Below the pieces are notes generated by a model, which was given only the letters and a program-made list of their open reading frames with translations, was not told where the DNA came from and ran no database searches. From Bacillota bacterium (GTDB lineage: Bacteria > Bacillota > Clostridia > Lachnospirales > Lachnospiraceae), in NCBI GenBank assembly GCA_023450835.1, contig JAEXGM010000286.1, forward strand, positions 1-44,916: 44,916 nucleotides of DNA, given 5' to 3'. A program made the translations under genes and the position numbers. This document shows positions 25,368-32,456 of the stretch, in pieces (the first letter of the stretch is position 1; each line of letters opens with the position of its first letter).

Positions 25368-26186
25368 ATGAGAGTTGGTGCATTGGTACATCTGGGGGAA
25401 GATTTCATTCGTCAAATGGAAGAATTAAAAGCAATGGATATGAACAGCTGCCAGTTGGTCTGCTGGAATATGGATATGATGACAGAGGATACGGCGGACA
25501 GGATTAATGCTGCTGTTAAAAGGATCGGCATTGATATTACCGCCTTCTGGTGCGGATGGCCGGGGCCTATTACCTGGGATTTTTATGAAGGGCAGCTTAA
25601 TCTGGGGCTGGTTCCGGAAGAATATAGAAAAATGAGAGTGGAAGCTCTTATGAAAGGCTCGGAATTTGCCGCAAAGCTTTCCGTCAGAGATGTGGTAACT
25701 CATGTGGGATTTTTACCAGAGAATCCTTATGATGAAAATTACCGCCCGGTAGTAGAAGCGGTAAAGCAGATTGCTGCTGTCTGCAAGAAAAACAAGCAGA
25801 ATTTTCTCTTTGAAACCGGACAGGAGACTCCGGTTACCTTAAGGCGTGCAATTGAAGATATTGGAATGGATAATATCGGAGTAAATTTAGACCCCGCCAA
25901 TCTTTTAATGTATGGGAAAGGTAATCCGGTGGATGCTCTTGGTATTCTGGGAAAATATATACTTGGGATACATGGAAAAGACGGCCTCTATCCAACGGAT
26001 GGAACTCATTTGGGAGAAGAAAGACCTCTGGGAGAGGGGCTTGTAAATTATCCTGTATTTATAAATAAGCTGAAAGAAATCGGTTATAATGGAGATATCA
26101 CCATAGAGCGGGAGATAGAAGGCGAAGAACAAAAACGCGATGTTTTAAAAGCAAAGGCCTTTTTAGAGGAGCTTTTATCAAGGTAA
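25368..26186 (+). CDS. Xylose-isomerase-like TIM-barrel sugar epimerase/isomerase
   Basis: 272 residues. Metal-ligand positions of the AP-endonuclease-2/sugar isomerase fold are seen in order: FLFETGQE (Glu), VNLDPANLLMYG (Asp), LGIHGKDG (His) and ITIEREIEG (Glu). These are typical of tagatose-epimerase or inosose-type enzymes found with Gfo/Idh dehydrogenases. The start is uncertain: ATG 25356 is only 1 nt from AGGG, while ATG 25368 is 13 nt from it and matches the usual N-terminus. The initiation region is shared with two other genes (27711, 31474). Second gene of the ROK-controlled operon. Confidence 0.85.
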   Translation: MRVGALVHLGEDFIRQMEELKAMDMNSCQLVCWNMDMMTEDTADRINAAVKRIGIDITAFWCGWPGPITWDFYEGQLNLGLVPEEYRKMRVEALMKGSEFAAKLSVRDVVTHVGFLPENPYDENYRPVVEAVKQIAAVCKKNKQNFLFETGQETPVTLRRAIEDIGMDNIGVNLDPANLLMYGKGNPVDALGILGKYILGIHGKDGLYPTDGTHLGEERPLGEGLVNYPVFINKLKEIGYNGDITIEREIEGEEQKRDVLKAKAFLEELLSR

Positions 26187-26206
26187 TCAGGACAGGGAGG
26201 AAAGAA

Positions 26207-27367
26207 ATGGTCAGTTGCAGACAGGCAAGAAGGGAAGAATACGAAGACATAATAGATTTTATTAATTATATTTTCAGTCAGAATGCGTTTCCCCATGATT
26301 TTAAGAAGCTTCTTCCGAAGCTTTATGGGGATGGAAAGAATTATGCGGAGTATCATTATCTGATTGCCGAGGACGAGAAGATTAAGGCATTGGTATGCGC
26401 CATGCCTATATCCTACCGGATTGGAGAACGGGATTTAAAAGCCTGCTGTATCGGTATGGTATCGGTGCATCCCTATGCCAGAAGCAAAGGGTATATGAAA
26501 CAGTTATTAAGCTTTGTAACGGAAGAACTGAAATCGCAGGGATACCAGTACATATTCCTTGGAGGACAACGGCAGAGATATGAATACTTTGGGTTTGAAC
26601 CCTCCGGTGTTCAGGTCAGATTTACCGTGACGGAGACCAATGTCCGCCACAGTCTGAAAGAGGTTGATACCGCACTGGTTGAGCTGGTACCCATAAAAGA
26701 AAAAGAAATGATTTCACAAGCTTTCACTTTGTATGACAATCAGCCGGTAAAATCAATTCGCAAAGAAAATGAGTTCTATGACATACTCTGCTCCTGGCAG
26801 TGTAAACCCTATGGAATATTGATTAATTCTGAATTTGCAGGATATATCTGCCTAAGCCAGGATGGCGGAGTAAATGAAGTTCTGCTTGAAAACACAGACC
26901 ATTATCCCTATGCATTAAAAGCATTGTTTGCCTTTAGCGGCAAAGACAGACATATATTTGCGGCTTCCCCTCTTGAAGCGGATAAAATAAATTTCCTTAT
27001 GGAGCTGGCGGAATCGTATGAAATAGGCACCTGTGAAAATTACTTAATTTTAGATTGGAAAGCAGTCATCCAAACACTCTTAGAAGCAAAAGCAGGAGTG
27101 GAGATTCTGGCGGAGGGCAGCCTTATCGTTGAAATCGGTGGGGATAAATTCGAGATTGCTATAAAAGAGAACGTGCCTTCCGTTGACAGGGCAGAACAGG
27201 AATCAGATATTACTTTATCAGAACTGGAAGCAACGGCACTGTTATTTTCTTATGCCGGTAACTTTAAGCTGCCGTTGTATGGAAAAAATCTGGATACAGG
27301 AAAAAAAGGCTGTATAAAAAGCTGGTTCCCCCTGCCGCTTACCGCACAGCCTATAGATTGCTGTTAA
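26207..27367 (+). CDS. Eis-like GNAT N-acetyltransferase
   Basis: 386 residues. The N-terminal GNAT domain has the acetyl-CoA loop region IGMVSVHPYARSKGYMKQLL (about 84-103) and GGQRQRYEYFGFE. A second, degenerate GNAT-like domain (about 150-290) and a C-terminal sterol-carrier-like segment follow, the layout of Eis-type acetyltransferases. GGGAGG precedes the ATG, 20 nt after the isomerase gene, so it is probably third in the operon. The substrate is not known; Eis proteins can acetylate aminoglycosides but the natural role is usually different. Confidence 0.83.
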   Translation: MVSCRQARREEYEDIIDFINYIFSQNAFPHDFKKLLPKLYGDGKNYAEYHYLIAEDEKIKALVCAMPISYRIGERDLKACCIGMVSVHPYARSKGYMKQLLSFVTEELKSQGYQYIFLGGQRQRYEYFGFEPSGVQVRFTVTETNVRHSLKEVDTALVELVPIKEKEMISQAFTLYDNQPVKSIRKENEFYDILCSWQCKPYGILINSEFAGYICLSQDGGVNEVLLENTDHYPYALKALFAFSGKDRHIFAASPLEADKINFLMELAESYEIGTCENYLILDWKAVIQTLLEAKAGVEILAEGSLIVEIGGDKFEIAIKENVPSVDRAEQESDITLSELEATALLFSYAGNFKLPLYGKNLDTGKKGCIKSWFPLPLTAQPIDCC

Positions 27368-27403
27368 TAAAGGTGTTTATTCAACAGCAGAAGCAAAATA
27401 GAT

Positions 27404-27442
27404 TGCCACCTTGAGTATGCAGTACTTAAGGTGGCATTTTTT
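27404..27442 (+). terminator. Terminator of the ROK-controlled operon
   Basis: TGCCACCTTGAGTA pairs with TACTTAAGGTGGCA over 14 bp (one G-U) with a 5-nt loop, then TTTTTT. The following 27443-27640 is A/T-rich with no gene. Confidence 0.9.
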
Positions 27443-27638
27443 GCATGTTTGATTGAATATTACGCCTGCCGGAAAGAAGTGTTGTTATCTTAGCGGGAAT
27501 TCTTATTATTTGCACCCTATGGTATTATCTTTCAAATTATGGTAATATATTAACTATTATTATTTTATTAAATTCGCTTAAAAGTTTGAGTATATTACTT
27601 ACTGGTGAGCTTGTGATATCCATAGGAATTATTTAAAA

Positions 27639-27713
27639 AGGAAATTTTTACATGTGGCTTTGGGCCTCCAGCCAAAGTCTGCAAGTGCAGGAAAGGGCAT
27701 GGTTATTTATATG
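27639..27713 (+). repeat. Intergenic repeat and shared initiation region before the cation efflux gene
   Basis: Two small hairpins (CTTTGG/CCAAAG and CTGC/GCAG) lead into GGAAAGGGCATGGTTA and then the ATG. The last part is nearly identical to 25347-25370 and similar to 31456-31476. The AAAAGG-AATTTT-ACA start resembles the units at 31390 and 38483. Confidence 0.4.
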
Positions 27714-28886
27714 ACTGAATTTCTGGTAAGGAAATTTGTAAAAGATTATGACAATACGGGAAATGCCAAGGTACGCAGTGCTTATGGCATGCTTTCAGGA
27801 TATGTGGGGGTAATCTGCAATATTATGCTGTTCCTGGTGAAACTGGCAGGAGGATTTTTGATAAACAGTATCTCCGTTACGGCGGATGCTTTTAATAACC
27901 TGTCGGATGCGGCTTCCTCCATTGTAACGCTGGTAGGTACTAAGTTCGCCCAGAAGCCGGCGGATAAGGAACACCCCTTCGGACATGGAAGGTCAGAATA
28001 TATTGCTGCTTTTATCGTTGCCTTCCTGGTATTACAGGTGGGGTTTACCTGCTTTAAGAATTCCTTCGGCAAGATATTAAAGCCGGAAAGTGTTATGTTT
28101 AATATTGGCATATTGGTTCTTCTTGTTCTTTCGGTGCTGGTGAAACTGTGGCTTGCCATATTTAACAGAGGGCTTGGAAAAAAGATTAATTCCGGTGTCC
28201 TAAAAGCTACAGGGACGGATTCATTCGGAGACGTGCTGATTACTTCCGTTACTATTCTCTCAATTGTAATAGGGCGTATTACCGGTTTAAAGATTGACGG
28301 ATGGATGGGGGCTATTGTATCTGTCGTTGTTATCATAGCAGGTTTTAATATTGCAAAGGAAACTCTGGAACCCCTTTTAGGAGAGGCCATTGATAAAGAA
28401 ACCTATGATAAGGTTACGGAAAAGGTAGAAAGTTACAAGGGTATCTTAGGGAGTCATGATCTGATTGTTCATAATTATGGGCCGTCTCACATTATGGCTA
28501 CGATACATGTAGAAGTAGAGGCAAAAGAAAATCTGGAAGGTGTTCATGAGATTATTGATAAAATCGAGAGAGACATATTAAGGGAAATGGGAATCTTTCT
28601 TGTAATTCATGTGGACCCGGTGGATTTGGAGGATGAAGAAAATCTGCTAAGAAAACAGGCAATTCTGGGAGTGATAGGGGAGATTGAGCCAAAAGCTTCC
28701 ATTCATGATTTTCGTATTGTAGAAGAGGAAGAGAAGATTAAACTGATATTTGATATGCTGATTCCCTATTCCTATGGAGAGAAACAAAGAGCGCAGCTTC
28801 TCATAGCAATAGAGAAAGCCCTAAAAGAATTGAATGAAAAGTATGAACTGGTCGTGACTCTGGACAACAGTTTTGTTATTGAATAG
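27711..28886 (+). CDS. Cation diffusion facilitator family transporter
   Basis: 391 residues. Six membrane helices in about the first 220 residues and a cytoplasmic C-terminal domain. Metal-site motifs: ADAFNNLSDAAS in helix 2 (Asp/Asp), HPFGHGRSEY, and GTDSFGDVL in helix 5. CDF pumps exchange Zn, Fe, Co or Mn against protons to export them. The C-terminal domain is longer than in FieF, with a second ferredoxin-like lobe. ATG 27711 or 27699 may be used (see the shared initiation region). No metal riboswitch is recognisable in the 260-nt leader. Confidence 0.87.
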   Translation: MTEFLVRKFVKDYDNTGNAKVRSAYGMLSGYVGVICNIMLFLVKLAGGFLINSISVTADAFNNLSDAASSIVTLVGTKFAQKPADKEHPFGHGRSEYIAAFIVAFLVLQVGFTCFKNSFGKILKPESVMFNIGILVLLVLSVLVKLWLAIFNRGLGKKINSGVLKATGTDSFGDVLITSVTILSIVIGRITGLKIDGWMGAIVSVVVIIAGFNIAKETLEPLLGEAIDKETYDKVTEKVESYKGILGSHDLIVHNYGPSHIMATIHVEVEAKENLEGVHEIIDKIERDILREMGIFLVIHVDPVDLEDEENLLRKQAILGVIGEIEPKASIHDFRIVEEEEKIKLIFDMLIPYSYGEKQRAQLLIAIEKALKELNEKYELVVTLDNSFVIE

Positions 28887-29010
28887 GGGGAACCCCTATC
28901 CACCAGGCAGAAGAGCGGCTTCCAAAATCTGTGTGTTGACCCTTTTTTATCATTATGTTAACCTTATTAAGCAACTTACTTGTGACGAACAATAAGGAGG
29001 GCAAAAATAT

Positions 29011-30186
29011 ATGAAAAGGTTTTTCATATCTTCAGTTCTTATAGCAACTCTGACAATAGCATCCGTTTTTTCAACGGATCTCAATAGCAATTATGCTGCA
29101 AAGGGTACAACAGCATATACCACGACAGCTACTGCAAATGCGGCAGTAGTAAATCCCATCAAATCATCAACTCCCACCGTAAAAGCAACAGTAAGAACAG
29201 CTACGACAACGACTCTAAAAACAGGTAATGTGAGTCAGGCAAGCGGATATTATGTATATCGTGCCGCTTCCTACAATGGAACCTATAAATATATCGGCAA
29301 AACAACGAATGGCAGCTATACCGATACAGGACTTAGTTCTGCTAAGAGTTACTATTATAAAGCCAAAGCATACAAAGTAATAAGCGGTAAGAAGTATTAC
29401 AGTAAGACTTCTGCGGCGGCAGGAGTAACCCCTACCCTTTCAAAACCGTCCTACATTGCAGCCCAGAGCAGCACTTCCGGTACAGCATCCGTAGCTTGGA
29501 CAACCATAAAAGGTGCAGGTAAGGTTTATGTATACCGTTCCACAAGCGCTGACGGAACCTATAAGTATGTAGGAAGTTCTACCTGTACAAGCTATACCGA
29601 TAACAGTGTAACAGCAGGTAAGACTTACTATTACAAAGTAAGAGGTGTAAAGAGCAGCAATGGTGTACAGTATTACGGCGTTTTTTCCGCAAAGGCTTCT
29701 GTAAAAGTTAAGACTTCAAGCGGCTCTGCAGCTACCCCCACACCTGCTCCAACATCAACTCCGACACCTACCCCTACTTCCGGAGGTTCTAACGGAGATA
29801 CCAACACCGGTGACAGCAGCTTTGCAAGCCAGGTGCTTAAGATTGTAAATGAAGAACGTGCGAAAGCAGGCGTGTCAGCATTAACTATTTCTTCTGAATT
29901 GGTTGCACCTGCGAATAAGCGTGCAAAAGAAATTAAAGAGTCTTTCTCTCATACAAGACCTGACGGCACAGCATGGAGTACTGTATTAACAGAGTATAAT
30001 GTAAGTGTAGGTGCAGCCGGCGAGAATATTGCTTATGGTTACAATACACCGGAAGCTGTTATGACCGCGTGGATGAATTCTGAAGGACACAGAGCAAATA
30101 TTTTAAGTAAGAATTACAAGCACATTGGTATCGGTGTATATGAGGTAAACGGTACCGTATACTGTGAACAGTTATTCTCTGATTAA
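29011..30186 (+). CDS. Secreted CAP (SCP/PR-1)-domain protein with two Fn3-like repeats
   Basis: 391 residues. Signal peptide about 1-28 (MKRFFISSVLIATLTIASVF). Two related segments (SGYYVYRAASYNGTYKYIG near 73, and KVYVYRSTSADGTYKYVG near 170) are Fn3-like repeats of the kind common in clostridial surface proteins. A Thr/Pro linker (about 245-262) leads to the C-terminal CAP domain: IVNEERAKAGVSAL, SHTRPDGTAW, AGENIAYG and GHRANIL. CAP proteins of this sort are extracellular; the activity is unsettled. AAGGAGG precedes the ATG, and TTGACC about 70 nt upstream may be part of a promoter. Confidence 0.88.
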   Translation: MKRFFISSVLIATLTIASVFSTDLNSNYAAKGTTAYTTTATANAAVVNPIKSSTPTVKATVRTATTTTLKTGNVSQASGYYVYRAASYNGTYKYIGKTTNGSYTDTGLSSAKSYYYKAKAYKVISGKKYYSKTSAAAGVTPTLSKPSYIAAQSSTSGTASVAWTTIKGAGKVYVYRSTSADGTYKYVGSSTCTSYTDNSVTAGKTYYYKVRGVKSSNGVQYYGVFSAKASVKVKTSSGSAATPTPAPTSTPTPTPTSGGSNGDTNTGDSSFASQVLKIVNEERAKAGVSALTISSELVAPANKRAKEIKESFSHTRPDGTAWSTVLTEYNVSVGAAGENIAYGYNTPEAVMTAWMNSEGHRANILSKNYKHIGIGVYEVNGTVYCEQLFSD

Positions 30187-30237
30187 GCATATCGGATAAC
30201 TTTATAAAACCTTGGGAGTGATTTTGTTACAAATGGC

Positions 30238-30268
30238 CTTCAGCCGGCACAGTAACTGCCGGCTGAAG
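30238..30268. other. Perfect hairpin after the CAP gene
   Basis: CTTCAGCCGGCA pairs with TGCCGGCTGAAG over 12 bp with a 7-nt loop. It lies 52 nt after the stop and has no T run, so it may protect the 3' end or bind a protein. Confidence 0.5.
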
Positions 30269-30374
30269 ACAGCCGCTAAAAGCAATAAAGCCACAAGATG
30301 ACACAGTTAATATCGAAGTAAGTTTGCGCATTAAAAAATACAGCTTGATGGGCTGTTTATAAAAACATAATAAG

Positions 30375-30430
30375 AAGCCTTATTATTTTCCCTTGCAAAG
30401 GTATGGAGGAAAATAATAAGGCTTTTTTAT
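30375..30430. terminator. Bidirectional terminator between the CAP and ferredoxin genes
   Basis: A 16-bp perfect stem (30375-30390 with 30409-30424) is followed by TTTTTT on plus. The flanking genes converge. Confidence 0.85.
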
Positions 30431-30467
30431 ATAGTGTAATCGGGTAATGGCAAGCTCTATTGTTCCG

Positions 30468-31175
30468 TTATTTAACCAGTGCTCCGTCAGTGGAAACGGT
30501 AACTACCTGCCAGGGAATAATCTTTCCGCTTGCCAGCATAGCGTCTTTTACTGCATTTACGATTCCGCCGCAGCAGGGTACAATCATACGGATAACAGTA
30601 ATGCTTCTGATGTCATTCTGCTTAAATATCTCCGCAAGCTTATCGGAATAATCTACGTCATCTAATTTGGGGCAGCCGATAACGGTGATACGATTCTTCA
30701 TAAATTCCTCATGGAATCCTGCATAAGCGTAAGCGGTACAATCGGCAGCGATTAAAAGGTCGGCTCCCTTAAAGTAAGGGGCATTAACCGGAACCAGCTT
30801 GATCTGGACAGGCCATTGCATCAGTCTTGAAATACTTTCAGAGTTAGCCTGAGGCTTTTGTTCTGTCTGTTCAGTGACGGCAACAGCAGCAGGACGAAGG
30901 GATTTTGCCTGGGAGCCGGGGCAGCCGTGGAAAGGCACCTTCTTTTGTTTTCTAAGAACTTCTTCTTCGTTATATTCCAGAGCTTCTCTTTCTTCAAAAG
31001 TAATGGCTCCGGTGGGACATACGGGAAGACAGTTACCAAGTCCATCGCAGTAATCATCGCGAAGCAGCACCGCCTTGTTGTCAACCAGGCCGATGGCCCC
31101 TTCATGACATGCATTTACACATAATCCACAGCCGTTGCAGGCCTCTTTGTCTATTTTTATAATCTTTCTTACCAT
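30468..31175 (-). CDS. 2x[4Fe-4S] ferredoxin-domain protein with C-terminal cysteine domain
   Basis: 235 residues from ATG 31175, which has GGAGG 8 nt upstream. N-terminal bis-[4Fe-4S] ferredoxin domain: CNGCGLCVNACHEG (about 13-26) and CDGLGNCLPVCPTG (about 43-56). A linker with HGCPGSQ and then a domain of about 130 residues follows, with AADCTAYAYAG, IGCPKLDD and PCCGG, which could hold a further metal centre. The layout recalls the ferredoxin-like partner (FrdX) of hybrid-cluster proteins described in Clostridia, but no hcp gene is here. The promoter has a Crp/Fnr-like palindrome at -41.5 (31248-31304), consistent with redox or nitrosative control. Confidence 0.83.
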   Translation of the reverse strand: MVRKIIKIDKEACNGCGLCVNACHEGAIGLVDNKAVLLRDDYCDGLGNCLPVCPTGAITFEEREALEYNEEEVLRKQKKVPFHGCPGSQAKSLRPAAVAVTEQTEQKPQANSESISRLMQWPVQIKLVPVNAPYFKGADLLIAADCTAYAYAGFHEEFMKNRITVIGCPKLDDVDYSDKLAEIFKQNDIRSITVIRMIVPCCGGIVNAVKDAMLASGKIIPWQVVTVSTDGALVK

Positions 31176-31247
31176 CTTTTTATCCTCCAATGAATTATTA
31201 TCATAATAATCGTTGTTTAGTGACCCATTTCTTAACTTCTAAGTAAC

Positions 31248-31304
31248 ATTATACAGTTTAAAAAAAGAATAATCTGTTGTATTTACAACGAATTATTCTT
31301 TTTT
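31248..31304 (-). promoter_or_regulatory. Promoter of the ferredoxin gene with palindrome at -41.5
   Basis: On minus, TATAAT lies at 31253-31248, giving +1 near 31241, and there is no recognisable -35 box. A long palindrome with core GTTGTA-TT-TACAAC is centred at 31282.5, that is -41.5, the usual class II activator position of Crp/Fnr-family regulators. Outer arms (A/T-rich with AGAATAAT and ATTATTCT) extend the symmetry to about 22 bp per side with two mismatches. Since the flanking genes diverge here, a terminator is less likely. Confidence 0.6.
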
Positions 31305-31389
31305 TGAATTCAATATAAAAGTTTTCGGTATTATCCTTTGTTTTTATTGCATCCTTACATGGATAGTGCTACACTACAGGAAAAAAGCC

Positions 31390-31470
31390 TTGAAAAGGCA
31401 ATTTTCACACATATGTTTGTGCCTGCGATACCCTGGTATAAATAGGAGGCGGGTTGGAAAGGGATGGTTG
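31390..31470 (+). repeat. Intergenic repeat before the hydroxyacid dehydrogenase gene
   Basis: The unit TTGAAAAGG...TTCACACA...TTGTGCCTGCGA...GTTGGAAA reappears at 38481-38551 with about the same spacing. It ends at the ribosome site of the next gene. Confidence 0.45.
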
Positions 31471-31473
31471 TAT

Positions 31474-32430
31474 ATGAAAAATGCAGTATTTTTAAATAGT
31501 TCTAAAGTTGATTTTGACGGTAGATTGAATTTTGATGCACTAAAGAAAGAAGTCAATATTACCTTGTATGAGAAAACGGATAACGAGGACATGCTTAAGA
31601 GAATGAAAGGGCAGAATATTGTAATCACCAAAGAAATTCCCATGGGCAGAGAATTAATAGAGAGTCTGCCCTCTTCTGTGGAACTGATTTGTGAGGCGGG
31701 TACAGGTTATAATAATATTGATATCGAAGCAGCAAGGAAGAAGAATATAGCAGTGTGCAACATATCTTCTTATAGCTCCGATGCGGTTTCCCAGTTAGTA
31801 TTAGCTTTTATTCTTTCCTTATCTTCTTCCCTTACGGTTCAGCAAATTATGATAAGAGAAAAGAAGTATGATAATTTTTCACACCATCTTCAGGTAAATC
31901 ATTTTGAAGTGAACGGAAAGACCCTTGGAGTAATCGGTGCCGGTAAGATTGCCTTAGAGGTGATAAAAAGAGCAAGGGCATTTAATATGAAGGTGCTTAT
32001 TTACAGCAGAACAGTGAAAGACTTGAAAGATGAGAATATACAGTTTGTATCTTTAGAGAAATTATTAACGGACAGTGATTTTGTTACTATCCACTGTCCG
32101 CTAACGGAAGAAACCAAATATTTAATTGATAAAGAAAAGCTTGCGCTGATGAAACCTACGGCTTACCTGATAAATACTTCAAGAGGAGCAATCATCAAAG
32201 AGGCGGATCTGGTGGAAGCTCTCAAGGCGGGAGTAATCGCAGGGGCAGCCCTGGATGTGCTGGAGAAAGAACCGGCAACGGAGGACAACCCCTTATTTTC
32301 CTTCACCAACTGTATCCTCACACCGCATATCGGCTGGCAGTGTCTTGAGACAAGACAGAGGCTGGTGGATATGCTGGCAGAGAACATTCATGGCTTTTTA
32401 ACAGGTAAAGTGCAGAATAAAGTAAACTAA
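31474..32430 (+). CDS. D-isomer-specific 2-hydroxyacid dehydrogenase
   Basis: 318 residues from ATG 31474. The Rossmann loop is LGVIGAGKIALEV (about 149-161), and the catalytic triad Arg (NTSRG), Glu (LEKEP) and His (TPHIGW) is complete. It reduces a 2-keto acid to a D-hydroxy acid with NADH; the sequence is of the glycerate dehydrogenase/hydroxypyruvate reductase group, but D-lactate-type activity is possible. The frame is open upstream to 31366, but that part is repeat DNA. It converges on the chemotaxis receptor gene with 26 nt between, and I see no terminator. Confidence 0.87.
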   Translation: MKNAVFLNSSKVDFDGRLNFDALKKEVNITLYEKTDNEDMLKRMKGQNIVITKEIPMGRELIESLPSSVELICEAGTGYNNIDIEAARKKNIAVCNISSYSSDAVSQLVLAFILSLSSSLTVQQIMIREKKYDNFSHHLQVNHFEVNGKTLGVIGAGKIALEVIKRARAFNMKVLIYSRTVKDLKDENIQFVSLEKLLTDSDFVTIHCPLTEETKYLIDKEKLALMKPTAYLINTSRGAIIKEADLVEALKAGVIAGAALDVLEKEPATEDNPLFSFTNCILTPHIGWQCLETRQRLVDMLAENIHGFLTGKVQNKVN

Positions 32431-32456
32431 AATATTTATTGGTTCATAAGCAAGGT

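Noticed and set aside
27782..28390. 202-codon frame on minus opposite the cation efflux gene
   Set aside because: It is a shadow of the real gene; the plus-strand protein has complete family motifs, and the minus frame has no ribosome site or recognisable domain.
28883..28899. Terminator after the cation efflux gene
   Set aside because: ATAGGGG/CCCCTAT is a 7-bp hairpin overlapping the stop codon without any T run.
31259..31307. Bidirectional terminator
   Set aside because: The long A/T palindrome could fold as one, but the flanking genes diverge and the palindrome sits in the promoter region at -41.5, so an operator fits better.
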